A stretch of DNA of 64,000 nucleotides from Kibdelosporangium persicum. GTDB taxonomy: Bacteria > Actinomycetota > Actinomycetes > Mycobacteriales > Pseudonocardiaceae. The translations under genes were made by a program, and so were the position numbers. Positions 31,116 to 38,999 of the stretch are shown here, one piece after another (positions within the stretch are counted from its first letter, which is position 1; every line of letters begins with the position of its first letter). The stretch is taken from positions 163,820 to 227,819 of the forward strand of contig NZ_JAAATY010000004.1 in assembly GCF_013280595.1 (NCBI RefSeq), read 5' to 3'. The notes below the pieces were generated by a model, which saw only the letters and a list, made by a program, of their open reading frames with translations, was not told the DNA's origin and made no database searches.

Positions 31116-31156
31116 GTGGTTATCCGGGTTTTAACCCTGATTTTCACTCACGAGGG
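31107..31156. repeat. dispersed palindrome family, copy 3, overlapping the deoA stop
   Basis: CCCTCGTGAGTG (31107-31118) and CACTCACGAGGG (31145-31156) are perfect 12-bp arms. The left arm contains the deoA stop codon (31113-31115). The repeat sits between convergent genes and would serve as a two-way terminator. Confidence 0.85.
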
Positions 31157-31173
31157 CTGAGCTGGGGGTTTGC

Positions 31174-32511
31174 TTAGTTGTCGTCGCCGGGCTCGGCTTC
31201 TTCCAGCTCTTCGACGCGCGGCTTCTCGCCGTTGACCTTCTTGCCGCCGCGGGCCCGCCGCTGCTGGCGCGGGAGGGTCGACGGCGGGGCCGCAGGCATC
31301 GCCGGGCCGCCGCCCATCATCAGCTCGGCGAACGTGGCCATGGCCTCGTCGAGGTGGCCGCCGATGCGCCGCTCGGTCTCCTCGTTGCTCTTCTTCACCA
31401 GCGAGGTCACCACGGTGGTGTCCGGCTGGCTGGCCAGGGTGCCCTGGACCTTGGTGAGGCTCTGCTCGATCGTGCCGCCCAGCTCACCGAGGCGGGCAGC
31501 TAAGCCGTCCTCCACGGTGTCCAGCCTGGTCGCCATGTCGTCGAGCCGGCCGAGGGCCTGCTCGAGCCGCTGCGCGAGGGCTTCGAGCCGGTCGCTGGCG
31601 TCCATCGTCTCCTTGGTCTCGTCCAGCGCCGCGTTGAGCGCGTTGCGGGCCTCGTCCAGGGAGTGCGTGATGCCGTCGCGGGCGTCGTTCAGCGAGCCGT
31701 TCAGCGCCTCACGCGAGTCGGCCACGGCGGAGGCGACCACCTCACGCGAGTCGGCGACCGCGGAGCTGATCGAGTCACGCGTCGAGTTGACGGTGTCGCG
31801 GGTCTCGTCGAGCTTGTGCGCGAGGCCGTCGTTGACCTCGGTGACGTGCCGGTGCAGCGAGTCCTTGGTGCCGTCGAGGTGCTCGTGCACGCCCTCGTCG
31901 ACCTCGTCGAGCCGGCCGCGCAGCGCGGTCTCGAGGGTGTCGAGGCGCTCCCTGACCGGCACGTGGACCTGGCCCGGCAGGGTGTCGATCCGGACGTCCT
32001 GCTTGTCGAGGTGGGAGTCGAGGGAGTCGATGCGCCGGTGGATGTTCGCCAGCTTGTCCTCCAGACCGTCCATCCGGCCGACGACGCCCTCCATCTTGCC
32101 CACGACGCCGTCGAGACGGCCGTCGAGCTGGGCGAAGGGGGTGGCCAGCTTGTCGACGATCGACTCGACCGCACGCGCAAGGCCGGCGATGGCCGTGTCC
32201 TGGGACTCGAGCTTCGCCATCGCCTCGTCCAGGCGCTCGGCGATCACGCCGACCTCGGTGCGGTCCGGGAGCTCGGACAGCCGCTTGCGCACCGAACCGA
32301 GCGAGTCCAGCGGGCTCAGCCGCGCGTGGATCTCGTCCAGTGCGTCGAACACCTGCTGCTGTTCGCTTTCACGGATCTCGGCCGCGCGCGTCAGCATGTT
32401 GCGCATTCGGTCGAACGACACCGTGGCGTTGTTGTTCTCGTTCACGGAGGTGACCTTCGTCCTGGGGAGGGGAGACGCAGGGGAGCCTAGCCAGTCCCAA
32501 AACGCGTCCAT
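31174..32511 (-). CDS. large coiled-coil protein of unknown function
   Basis: The body is almost all heptad-rich helix from about residue 25 to 400 with repeated motifs of the LDEARDALN / VADSREA kind (two near-identical SAVADSRE units) and spaced MDGLEDKL-type segments. This indicates a long rod. The C-terminal 60 residues are Pro-rich, then basic (RQQRRARGGKK), then very acidic (EELEEAEPGDDN). No signal peptide or membrane segment is seen, so it is probably cytoplasmic, perhaps structural or chromosome- or envelope-associated. The start is uncertain: ATG 32511 begins MDAFWDWLG; GTG 32445 (VNENNNATVSFDRM) has GAAGG 8 bases upstream and may be the true start; GTG 32544 is also open. It converges on deoA. 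Confidence 0.8.
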   Translation of the reverse strand: MDAFWDWLGSPASPLPRTKVTSVNENNNATVSFDRMRNMLTRAAEIRESEQQQVFDALDEIHARLSPLDSLGSVRKRLSELPDRTEVGVIAERLDEAMAKLESQDTAIAGLARAVESIVDKLATPFAQLDGRLDGVVGKMEGVVGRMDGLEDKLANIHRRIDSLDSHLDKQDVRIDTLPGQVHVPVRERLDTLETALRGRLDEVDEGVHEHLDGTKDSLHRHVTEVNDGLAHKLDETRDTVNSTRDSISSAVADSREVVASAVADSREALNGSLNDARDGITHSLDEARNALNAALDETKETMDASDRLEALAQRLEQALGRLDDMATRLDTVEDGLAARLGELGGTIEQSLTKVQGTLASQPDTTVVTSLVKKSNEETERRIGGHLDEAMATFAELMMGGGPAMPAAPPSTLPRQQRRARGGKKVNGEKPRVEELEEAEPGDDN

Positions 32512-32660
32512 ACACCACCCGTTAGTTTCGTGTGAGTTGATCACGGCTAATTAGGCCGTTCGGCGGTAATGCGCTCGTCGCGAGCGATGACCGAGTGGAC
32601 ACTCTACGTGGGCACGATCGGACACGATCGGGTGACGGCAGGGGCGGGTAACGTACTGGC

Positions 32661-33773
32661 ATGTCGAACCCGAACCCGGTGACTCACGAGGCGATCCGGC
32701 GTGCCCCCAAAGTGTTGCTGCACGACCATCTGGACGGCGGCCTGCGACCCGGCACGGTGATCGAACTCGCCGACGCCTCAGGCTATCCCGATCTTCCCAC
32801 AACGGACGAGGCCGAGCTCGGCCGGTGGTTCACCGAAGCGGCGAACGCGGGCACGCTCGAGCGTTACCTGGAGACCTTCGCGCACACGTGCGGGGTGATG
32901 CAGAGTGAGGATGCCCTCGTTCGGGTCGCATCCGAATGTGCACAGGACCTGGCGGACGACGGGGTGGTCTACGCCGAGGTGCGTTACGCACCGGAGCTGT
33001 TCACGGAGAAGGGCATGAGCCTCGACGCGGTGATCGAGGCGGTCGAAGCGGGCTTCCGTGAAGGCGAGAAGGCGACCGGTGGCAAGATCAGGATCGGCAC
33101 GCTGCTCTGCGCGATGCGGCAGAACGCGCGCTCGGCGGAGATCGCGGAAATGGCGGTGCGCTACCGCGACCACGGCGTGGTCGGCTTCGACATCGCAGGC
33201 CCGGAGGCGGGCTTCCCACCCACCCGTAACCTCGACGCCTTCGAATATTTGCGGCAACAGAACGCACATTTCACGATCCACGCGGGCGAGTCCTTCGGCC
33301 TGCCCTCGATCTGGGAGGCGATCCAGCACTGCGGCGCGGAGCGGCTGGGGCACGGCGTCCGGATCGTGGACGACATCAAGATCGACCCGGACGGCACGGC
33401 CCACCTGGGCAGGCTGGCCAGCTACGTGCGCGACCGCCGGATCCCGCTGGAGATGTGCCCGTCCTCGAACATCCAGACGGGCGCGGCCCCGTCGATCGCC
33501 GAGCACCCGATCGGCCTGCTGACCAAGCTGCGGTTCCGCGTGACAGTGAACACGGACAACAGGTTGATGAGCGGCTGCACGGTGTCCAGCGAGATGGCCG
33601 CCCTGGCCGACACCTTCGGGTACGGCTGGCCGGACCTGCGCTGGTTCACGGTGAACGCGATGAAGTCGGCCTTCATCGGCTTCGACGAGCGCCTCGACCT
33701 GATCAACAAGGTGATCAAGCCGGGCTACGCGGCCCTGTTGGCCGAGGACGGGCAAGACGCGTCCGAGCGCTGA
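32661..33773 (+). CDS. add: adenosine deaminase
   Basis: This zinc enzyme deaminates adenosine and deoxyadenosine to inosine forms in purine salvage. The 370-residue product has the metal-binding [10 protein letters not shown] (near residue 21), the catalytic region TIHAGESFG (near residue 206), GHGVRIVDD with the catalytic histidine, and the NTDNRL aspartate near residue 297. ATG 32661 is the conserved start. It is divergent from the coiled-coil gene and ends exactly where the 288-bp repeat element begins. Confidence 0.96.
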   Translation: MSNPNPVTHEAIRRAPKVLLHDHLDGGLRPGTVIELADASGYPDLPTTDEAELGRWFTEAANAGTLERYLETFAHTCGVMQSEDALVRVASECAQDLADDGVVYAEVRYAPELFTEKGMSLDAVIEAVEAGFREGEKATGGKIRIGTLLCAMRQNARSAEIAEMAVRYRDHGVVGFDIAGPEAGFPPTRNLDAFEYLRQQNAHFTIHAGESFGLPSIWEAIQHCGAERLGHGVRIVDDIKIDPDGTAHLGRLASYVRDRRIPLEMCPSSNIQTGAAPSIAEHPIGLLTKLRFRVTVNTDNRLMSGCTVSSEMAALADTFGYGWPDLRWFTVNAMKSAFIGFDERLDLINKVIKPGYAALLAEDGQDASER

Positions 33774-34061
33774 ACCCGCGTGTCCACCTTTCCGGCACCC
33801 CGTGTCGCACGTTCCGGCACCCCGTGTCGCACGTTCCGGCACCCCGTGTCGCACGTTCCGGCACCCCGTGTCGCACGTTCCGGCACCCCGTGTCGCACGT
33901 TCCGGCACCCCGTGTCGTACGTTCCGGCACCCCGTGTCGCACGTTCCGGCACCCCGTGTCGTACGTTCCGGCACGGTGAAATCCACTTTCCGGCACCGCT
34001 GAGGGAATTTCGGGGTGCCGGAACGGTGGACACACCGTGCCGGAAAGGTGGACACGCGGGT
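33774..34061. repeat. 22-bp tandem-repeat element with 25-bp terminal inverted repeats
   Basis: Eight head-to-tail 22-bp units with consensus CGTGTCGCACGTTCCGGCACCC fill 33801-33976; units 6 and 8 carry T instead of C (GTCGTACG). A variant unit (GTGTCCACCTTTCCGGCACCC) precedes the array, another follows it, and two units lie inverted at about 34012-34058. The outermost 25 bases, 33774-33798 and 34037-34061, are perfect inverted repeats. The element starts at the first base after the add stop and ends 7 bases before the stop of the convergent gene at 34069. There are no spacers, so it is not CRISPR. The transcript could fold into a very large hairpin. Confidence 0.9.
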
Positions 34062-34068
34062 GGGAGCC

Positions 34069-35331
34069 TCAGTGGGTCTCGAGGCGGTCCTCGAAGGCGT
34101 TGACGACCTTCTGCCACGCCTCGACTTCCGCGTCGAACGGCGCGCTGGGCACCAGCCGGGTCGGGTCCGGGCGCAGCACGAACGAGATGAGCCAGCCGAG
34201 CGGCTCGGACTCCGACAGGGCCTCGGCCACGGTGTCGTCGTTCGCCCACTCCGCCGTGTCGGTCAGCAGTTCCACGGCGAGGTCGAGCTGGGTCGGGTCG
34301 ATCGCGTTCGGGCCGTCCGCCAGGTCCTCGGTCAGGCCCTGCAGCACGTAGGTGTTGTCCTCGTCGACCTCGATCTCCAGGGTGCCGTCGGTCGCCTTGG
34401 TGACGACCTCGTCCCACGTGGAGACCTCGGCCAAGTCGTTGTCGCCGAGTTCACCGGACGCGATGTGCCGGCTCAGCGCGCGCGGCGAGGAGAAGACGTC
34501 GATCTTGCCGTCGTGGCCGAGGAAGACCGGGGCGTCGTCGAGGTAGCACCGGAGCGTGTAGTACTCCGACCCGTCGGTGATGATCTTGATCGGGTCGATG
34601 CCGACCTCGCCCCAGAAGCCGACCGGCGCGGGCTCGGCGTCCTCGTCCTCGTCGGAATCCGAGTCCGCCGCCGACTCGGCGTCTTCGTCTTCGTCTTCGT
34701 CGTCCGCGTTTTCGGCCGCTTCGCTCTCGGCCTGGAACTTGGCCAGCTCCTCGGCCGCGACGGTCAGCGCGGCCTCGTCGACCTCGGGGACGGCGACGAC
34801 CTCGTCGATCGCGTCGAGCACCTCGTCCCAGCGCTCCACGATCGTCTCGGCGAGTTCGGTCCAGCGGCGCTCGCCGTCGCGGCCGGTGAAGGCGAGGGTG
34901 CCCTGGTCGAGCAGGTCGAAGCCTTCGGCGGCGGCCAGCACGTCGTTCACCGCGTCCAGTTCGCACACGTCCGCCAGCGACCGGACGATGGCCACGATCG
35001 CGGCCAGCTCGTCCAGCGTCCAGGTGTCCGGTTCCTGTGCCGCGAGTTCGGGCACGCCCACCAGGTCGTACTGGTGCTCCTCGTCGGGCAGCAGCTCTTC
35101 GACGGTCAGCTTCGGCACGACCGGCCACGCGGGGTGGTCCGCCAGGTCGTGTTCGTCGACTGTCCGGACGAACGCCGCCAGGTGGGCTGCGTCTGGGAAC
35201 CCGTACAGGTCTTCCTCGTCACCGAGGAACGCCTCCCAGTCCTCGCCTTCCTCCCGCCAGCGAGGCGCCCAGAGGGTGACGACGTCGCCCTGGGGCAGCC
35301 CGAGCTCGATCGGGACGATGTCCTGAGCCAT
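34069..35331 (-). CDS. conserved acidic actinobacterial protein of unknown function
   Basis: This 420-residue soluble protein is strongly acidic. A central linker of Asp/Glu/Ser repeats (about residues 205-232) separates two globular halves. The N-terminal half starts VPIELGLPQGDVVTLWAPRW; the C-terminal half contains GFWGEVGIDPIKIIT and FSSPRALSRHI. I recall similar proteins as conserved actinobacterial hypotheticals, sometimes labelled primosomal protein without basis, and its place next to add matches a hypothetical gene between add and upp in mycobacteria (from memory). No catalytic motif is visible. ATG 35331 gives the whole conserved N-terminus. Confidence 0.85.
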   Translation of the reverse strand: MAQDIVPIELGLPQGDVVTLWAPRWREEGEDWEAFLGDEEDLYGFPDAAHLAAFVRTVDEHDLADHPAWPVVPKLTVEELLPDEEHQYDLVGVPELAAQEPDTWTLDELAAIVAIVRSLADVCELDAVNDVLAAAEGFDLLDQGTLAFTGRDGERRWTELAETIVERWDEVLDAIDEVVAVPEVDEAALTVAAEELAKFQAESEAAENADDEDEDEDAESAADSDSDEDEDAEPAPVGFWGEVGIDPIKIITDGSEYYTLRCYLDDAPVFLGHDGKIDVFSSPRALSRHIASGELGDNDLAEVSTWDEVVTKATDGTLEIEVDEDNTYVLQGLTEDLADGPNAIDPTQLDLAVELLTDTAEWANDDTVAEALSESEPLGWLISFVLRPDPTRLVPSAPFDAEVEAWQKVVNAFEDRLETH

Positions 35332-35434
35332 TGGCCCTCCGCCTTCTCCTGCACGATCCCAGTCGATCCCACGGCCGGTGCGATTGTGGGCACACCGGAC
35401 GCGGGCAGCCTACGGGTTTTGCCAATACCGTCGA

Positions 35435-35905
35435 TCACCGGTCGCTACGCAGCGACGAAGGATCGAACGAGAACACATCATCGTCCTCTTCCTCCGGCGC
35501 TGGAGCGGGAGCCGAGGCCGGCGTGGCCGACGGCGTGCGGTCGCCGACGACGTCCCAGCCGGCCGCGCGGGCAGGGGCGATCCCCATCGCCCCTTCAAGC
35601 TGCGCGGTCGCGTCGTCACCCAGCACCAGCGCGAGCTGGTTGAGGCTGCGTTGCCGGGCGAACTCGGCGGCCTGGTGCGCCGTCGCCATGATCGTTTCGG
35701 ACAGCCAGCGCACGCCGCGGTGCAGTGCGGCCGGTTGCAGCCGGAGTGACTTCAACTCGCCGCTGGCCGTGGTGGTCGCCTCGACGAGGCCTTCGGGATC
35801 ACGGGCGACGGCGTGGATCGACGCGACCCGGCGCCGCAGGTCCTCGCTCGCCTTGCGGCGCTGTTCGGCCTGCTGGACGAGTTCGTCGACGGGTGGTTCG
35901 GTCAC
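35435..35905 (-). CDS. YbaB/EbfC-like protein 2
   Basis: This 156-residue product has an N-terminal helical half that resembles a YbaB/EbfC nucleoid-associated protein (helix, then VARDPEGLVEATTTASGELKSLRLQPAAL as the short beta part, then a long helix). It ends in a Pro/Ala linker and an acidic tail (EEEDDDVFSFD). GTG 35905 overlaps the stop of the preceding YbaB-like gene (GTGA), so both are made together and may form a heterodimer. In actinomycetes such pairs often lie near type VII secretion substrates. DNA binding is inferred from the family. Confidence 0.72.
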   Translation of the reverse strand: MTEPPVDELVQQAEQRRKASEDLRRRVASIHAVARDPEGLVEATTTASGELKSLRLQPAALHRGVRWLSETIMATAHQAAEFARQRSLNQLALVLGDDATAQLEGAMGIAPARAAGWDVVGDRTPSATPASAPAPAPEEEDDDVFSFDPSSLRSDR

Positions 35906-36303
35906 GTCAGCACACCACCGAACTCGTCGTCATCGCGTTCCCTGGGCAGCGGTTCGTCCGGCATGCCGAGATCGGTCAGGCTCTTGGCCGCGCTCGCGCT
36001 CATCACCTGCCGCAGCGAGGAGTGCATCCGGCTGTTGGCGATCTTGGTGGCCTGCGCGGCGAGCCGCACCACCTCGCGGGCGACCTCGTCCGGATGGCGG
36101 CCGAGCACCGCCGGGTTGATGTCGACGGCACGCAGCATCCCGCCGGGGCTCACCGACACGCTGATCGCGTTGTCGCCGGACGCCGCCTGGCCGATGATCG
36201 GGCCGGTGCGGCCGACGACCGCGGCGACCTGTTCCCCCGTCTCCGCGACGTTCCGGCCGAGCCGGTCCAGCTCGTCCTGAACGTGATCCTCATTCCCCAC
36301 CAC
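35902..36303 (-). CDS. YbaB/EbfC-family DNA-binding protein 1
   Basis: This 133-residue protein has the YbaB layout: N-terminal helix (DELDRLGRNVAETGEQVAAV), a beta-hairpin core (ISVSVSPGGMLRAVDINPAVL, residues 46-66) and a second long helix (DEVAREVVRLAAQATKIANSRM). It is expected to dimerise and bind DNA. The gene is the first of a two-gene overlap and lies 9 bases downstream of the P-loop gene on the same strand, so the three may be one unit. Confidence 0.8.
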   Translation of the reverse strand: MVGNEDHVQDELDRLGRNVAETGEQVAAVVGRTGPIIGQAASGDNAISVSVSPGGMLRAVDINPAVLGRHPDEVAREVVRLAAQATKIANSRMHSSLRQVMSASAAKSLTDLGMPDEPLPRERDDDEFGGVLT

Positions 36304-36312
36304 GGGAGAAGT

Positions 36313-36870
36313 CTATGACCCGCTGTGTTCCGCGCGCACGCAAAGCCCTGTTCTGCGGCCCACCACCGTGATGCTGCGCCAGCCGCGGGGCGGCCTGGAC
36401 AAGTCGAGGCGTTCGGCGCGGTCGACGTGTCGCGCGAACGACGTGCGCCGCAGCATCCGGCCGCGTGCGCGTTGCCCGGCCAGTGCTTCCACCGGAGTGG
36501 TGTCGACCCAGACGAAGTGCGGTGCCCGCCGGGTGATCAGCCCGATCAGCACGAGCGTGAGCCGGGTGCCCACGCCCGTGGCCGGATCGTGCACCGCGAT
36601 GGGGCCCGACGCAAAGATGGCGGTCAGTGCGATTCGCACGCGGTGCACGATGTGCACGAGTGGCCGGTACCGCGAGTACGGCGTGCCTGCCGGCAGCACC
36701 TCGGCGAGCCAGGTCCTGATCTGGTCGGAGTCCAGCACGGTCACCCCGGGGCCGACGTCCCGCAGCAGCGTGCTCTTGCCCGCGCCGGGCAGGCCCGCGA
36801 CGACCACGAGCGACCTGTGCTGCACTGGTGTCACAAGTCGTTCCATACCCGGAAAACGCCCGCGGGCCAC
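36313..36870 (-). CDS. P-loop kinase-like NTPase
   Basis: This 185-residue protein has Walker A GLPGAGKSTLL (residues 26-36) and LDSDQIRTWL, the layout of small AAA_33/zeta-toxin-like or nucleoside-kinase-like P-loop proteins. A Lid-type Arg-rich segment (RARGRMLRRTSFARHVDRAERL) lies near residues 134-155. It probably phosphorylates a small molecule or tRNA-like substrate; the target is unknown. GTG 36870 is given; ATG 36846 (MERLVTPVQ) is equally possible and would shorten it by 8 residues. It shares a divergent promoter region with the small gene at 37042. Confidence 0.78.
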   Translation of the reverse strand: MARGRFPGMERLVTPVQHRSLVVVAGLPGAGKSTLLRDVGPGVTVLDSDQIRTWLAEVLPAGTPYSRYRPLVHIVHRVRIALTAIFASGPIAVHDPATGVGTRLTLVLIGLITRRAPHFVWVDTTPVEALAGQRARGRMLRRTSFARHVDRAERLDLSRPPRGWRSITVVGRRTGLCVRAEHSGS

Positions 36871-36942
36871 CTGCTCGTTCCCGTTTCCCGTGATTCACAG
36901 GTGTTCGACAGGAACGGAAGAGTCCATAAGGGACGGTCGCGG

Positions 36943-36972
36943 TTGCGGCCCGCCGGACCGCGCTGTTATCAT
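36943..36972 (+). promoter_or_regulatory. sigma-A-type promoter upstream of a small gene
   Basis: TTGCGG (36943-36948) and TATCAT (36967-36972) are spaced by 18 bases, a good housekeeping promoter for an actinomycete. It points to the small open frame at 37042, about 70 bases downstream. Confidence 0.55.
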
Positions 36973-37041
36973 GGCGCAAGCGCAACGACCGCCGCGCGGG
37001 GGGAGCGATCCGGCGAACTCAGGCGGTCAAAGGAATCCGAA

Positions 37042-37311
37042 GTGGCGACTCTGTTCACGTTGCTCGCGCTTGTTCTCCTCCTGAAGCAGATCCTCGCTGT
37101 GCCCGGCAGGCGGTTCCAGTTCCGGGTGACGGTGCTGCCGGTGCCGTCGATCGAGATCAGCGGCTCGTCATGCGGCCATGACTGCCTCCAGCTGTCCGGG
37201 ACGCGGGTTTCCGCCGGTCAGCACGACAGCGACGCGGTCACCGGGCACCTGGCCGAGGGCGGCGAGGCCGGCGGCGCCCGCGGGTTCGAGGCGAACGCCG
37301 ACGCCGCGTAG
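37042..37311 (+). CDS. possible small membrane protein overlapping the PLP enzyme gene
   Basis: This is an 89-residue open frame. GTG 37042 has AAAGGA 7 bases upstream, and a promoter lies further upstream. The first 20 residues are a membrane helix (TLFTLLALVLLLKQILAV), followed by a beta-rich stretch. The last 48 codons run antisense over the 3' end of the PLP-enzyme gene and have no obvious structure. Either a genuine short membrane peptide has lost its native stop, or the frame is fortuitous despite good initiation signals. No homologue is known to me. Confidence 0.4.
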   Translation: MATLFTLLALVLLLKQILAVPGRRFQFRVTVLPVPSIEISGSSCGHDCLQLSGTRVSAGQHDSDAVTGHLAEGGEAGGARGFEANADAA

Positions 37312-38094
37312 TGCCGTGCCCATCGCAGCCAACAGCGCGGAATCGTCGACGAGCACGATGTCGTCGACGAGCTTTCGCATCCACCGCACGGACTCCGGCA
37401 GTGGACTGCCGATCGCGATCCCGTCGGCGATCGTCGTGACCGGGCGTCGTACGGGTTCGCCCGCGCGCCAGCTGTGCAGCATCGCCTGCGCGCCGGTCGA
37501 ACCCACGCCGACGACCCGGGTGGATGGTGAATGGGCCTTGATCCAGCGGGCGATCCCGTTGATCAGGGCGCCATCGCCGACCGGAACGACCACTGTGTCC
37601 AGTGGCCCGGCGCGGAGCAGTTCGACGCCGATGGTTCCCGCGCCTTCCGCGATGAGCGACTCGTCACCGTCGCGGACCAGCAACCGGTCGGACCGTTCTG
37701 CCGCATAAGCGGAAGCGTGCTGTTTGGCCGCGTCACCATCCACTCCGGACACGTGCACCCCCGCGCCGAAGGATCGGATCGCGGCGAGCTTGGCCGGGTT
37801 GACGTTCTCCGGCAGGAACACTTCGATGGCGATTTCCTTTCGGTTGCAGGCGTAAGCCATCGCCTGGCCGAAGTTCCCGCTGGATGCGACGACCACGGTC
37901 ACCCCGGGAGCGAGTCCGGCCGTGAAGGCGGTGGCGCCCCGGCCTTTGAAGCAGTGCAAGGGGTTCATCGTTTCGATCTTGACGAGCACCGGCCGCCCGG
38001 CCAGTTCGGCGGTGAACTGTGGACTGTCGCGGAACGTCGGATCGAGGGTGTGTGAGAGACGCTCGATCTGGTCGAGTCGGAGATCCATGGCCAT
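37168..38094 (-). CDS. PLP-dependent threonine/serine dehydratase-family enzyme
   Basis: This 308-residue fold-type II PLP enzyme is of the catabolic threonine/serine ammonia-lyase kind. The PLP lysine lies in NPLHCFKGRGA (near residue 45). The cofactor-phosphate and substrate loops are SSGNFGQAMAY (near residue 68) and the C-terminal TGGNPRPGQ. The start at ATG 38094 (or 38088) is chosen because the longer frame runs into antisense of the divergent lrp-type gene. The 64-base divergent gap contains a palindrome. Control by the neighbouring Lrp-type regulator is very likely. The substrate may be threonine, serine or a related beta-hydroxy amino acid. Confidence 0.9.
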   Translation of the reverse strand: MAMDLRLDQIERLSHTLDPTFRDSPQFTAELAGRPVLVKIETMNPLHCFKGRGATAFTAGLAPGVTVVVASSGNFGQAMAYACNRKEIAIEVFLPENVNPAKLAAIRSFGAGVHVSGVDGDAAKQHASAYAAERSDRLLVRDGDESLIAEGAGTIGVELLRAGPLDTVVVPVGDGALINGIARWIKAHSPSTRVVGVGSTGAQAMLHSWRAGEPVRRPVTTIADGIAIGSPLPESVRWMRKLVDDIVLVDDSALLAAMGTALRGVGVRLEPAGAAGLAALGQVPGDRVAVVLTGGNPRPGQLEAVMAA

Positions 38095-38130
38095 CACGCT
38101 AACCAGATGCGACGTGATGGCGATTGAAAG

Positions 38131-38151
38131 TTTTCGCGCCGGGGCGCAAAA
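38131..38151. promoter_or_regulatory. candidate Lrp-type operator
   Basis: TTTTCGCGCC (38131-38140) and GGGGCGCAAAA (38141-38151) form an interrupted palindrome in the divergent gap. It has the A/T-flanked dyad character of Lrp/AsnC sites. It would serve the regulator and the PLP-enzyme gene. Confidence 0.55.
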
Positions 38152-38158
38152 TTCTTGC

Positions 38159-38614
38159 GTGACCCTCGACGAGATCGACCGCCACCTGCTCGGCCTGCTG
38201 CAACGCGATTCCACCAGGACACTGCACGATCTGGGCGCGGACGTCGGGTTGTCGCCGAGTGCGGTGCAACGGCGGATCGCCCGCTACCGCAGCGAAGGGT
38301 TGATCACGCGGCAGGTCGAGGTGCTGGCCCAGGAGAAGGTCGGCGGCATGCTGGCGGTGGTCCTGGTCACGATCGACCGCGAGTCCGTCGAACACCACAC
38401 CGAGCTGCGTGGACGCATGATGAAGAACCCGAACGTGCAGCAGTGCTACGCGATCGCCGGCGAGTGGGACTACCTGGTCGTGCTGGCCTGCCAGAACATC
38501 GCGCACTGCCGTGACCTGGTGCGCGGGATGTTCCTGGCGGACCCGAACGTCAAACGGTTCGACACCATGCCGGTCTTCGACGCCGTCAAGGTCGGCTTGG
38601 AGCTGCCGGTGTGA
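38159..38614 (+). CDS. Lrp/AsnC-family transcriptional regulator
   Basis: This 151-residue feast/famine regulator has an N-terminal winged helix-turn-helix (IDRHLLGLLQRDSTRTLHDLGADVGLSPSAVQRRI, residues 5-40) and a C-terminal ligand-binding RAM domain (from about residue 65, with MKNPNVQQCYAIAGEWDYLV). GTG 38159 gives the conserved start TLDEIDRHLL. It is divergent from the threonine/serine dehydratase-like gene, so an amino acid probably serves as effector. It ends with a 29-base overlap on the convergent hxlR-type gene. Confidence 0.93.
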   Translation: MTLDEIDRHLLGLLQRDSTRTLHDLGADVGLSPSAVQRRIARYRSEGLITRQVEVLAQEKVGGMLAVVLVTIDRESVEHHTELRGRMMKNPNVQQCYAIAGEWDYLVVLACQNIAHCRDLVRGMFLADPNVKRFDTMPVFDAVKVGLELPV

Positions 38615-38999
38615 GCAGTTCGCTGCCGACCTCGTAGAGCGCGATCAGCAACGGCCGCAAGGCGAGTCCGCGATCGGTGAGCCGGTACGCGGTCCGCGGC
38701 GGAAAGCCCGCGGTGCGCACACAGTCGGCCAGGCCACGGGAAGTCAGCCCGTGCAGCCGTTCGCTGAGCACCTTCGCGGACACCGAAGGCAGCCGGGACC
38801 GCAGTTCGCTGAACGACAGCGGCCCGTGCATCAGCTCCCGCAGCACCAACGTCGTCCACCGGCCGGAGATCGCGTCGAGCGCGACCTCGACCGGGCAGCC
38901 CGGTGACGGCCGGTCGGTCCGGCCCCGGGAGTCCGGGACGAGCGACGAGTCCCAGGTTTCCGTTTGGTGACCTGCGTGCGCGTCGACTTCGCTGTGCAT
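38586..38999 (-). CDS. HxlR-family transcriptional regulator
   Basis: This 137-residue winged-helix regulator has the family core CPVEVALDAISGRWTTLVLRELMHGPLSFSELRSRL (residues 35-70) with the N-terminal conserved cysteine, often a redox sensor in this family, and the wing region RTAYRLTDRGLAL. ATG 38999 abuts the ATG of the divergent neighbour with no base in between (CATATG). Control of that neighbour, an NTF2-like protein, is expected. Confidence 0.9.
   Translation of the reverse strand: MHSEVDAHAGHQTETWDSSLVPDSRGRTDRPSPGCPVEVALDAISGRWTTLVLRELMHGPLSFSELRSRLPSVSAKVLSERLHGLTSRGLADCVRTAGFPPRTAYRLTDRGLALRPLLIALYEVGSELLTPAAPSRP

Noticed and set aside
31178-32554. 458-codon Ser-rich plus-strand frame
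   Set aside because: Exact antisense of the coiled-coil gene; its composition mirrors the Glu/Leu-rich helix codons.
33779-33976. Possible CRISPR array because of regular short repeats
   Set aside because: The 22-bp units are head-to-tail with no unique spacers, and no cas gene is present.
32778-34417. Long open frames across the tandem array encoding repeated GTCDTGCRN or HPVSHVPAPRV peptides
   Set aside because: They arise because the 22-bp period keeps all frames open; they overlap add and the convergent gene antisense and have no initiation signals or homology.
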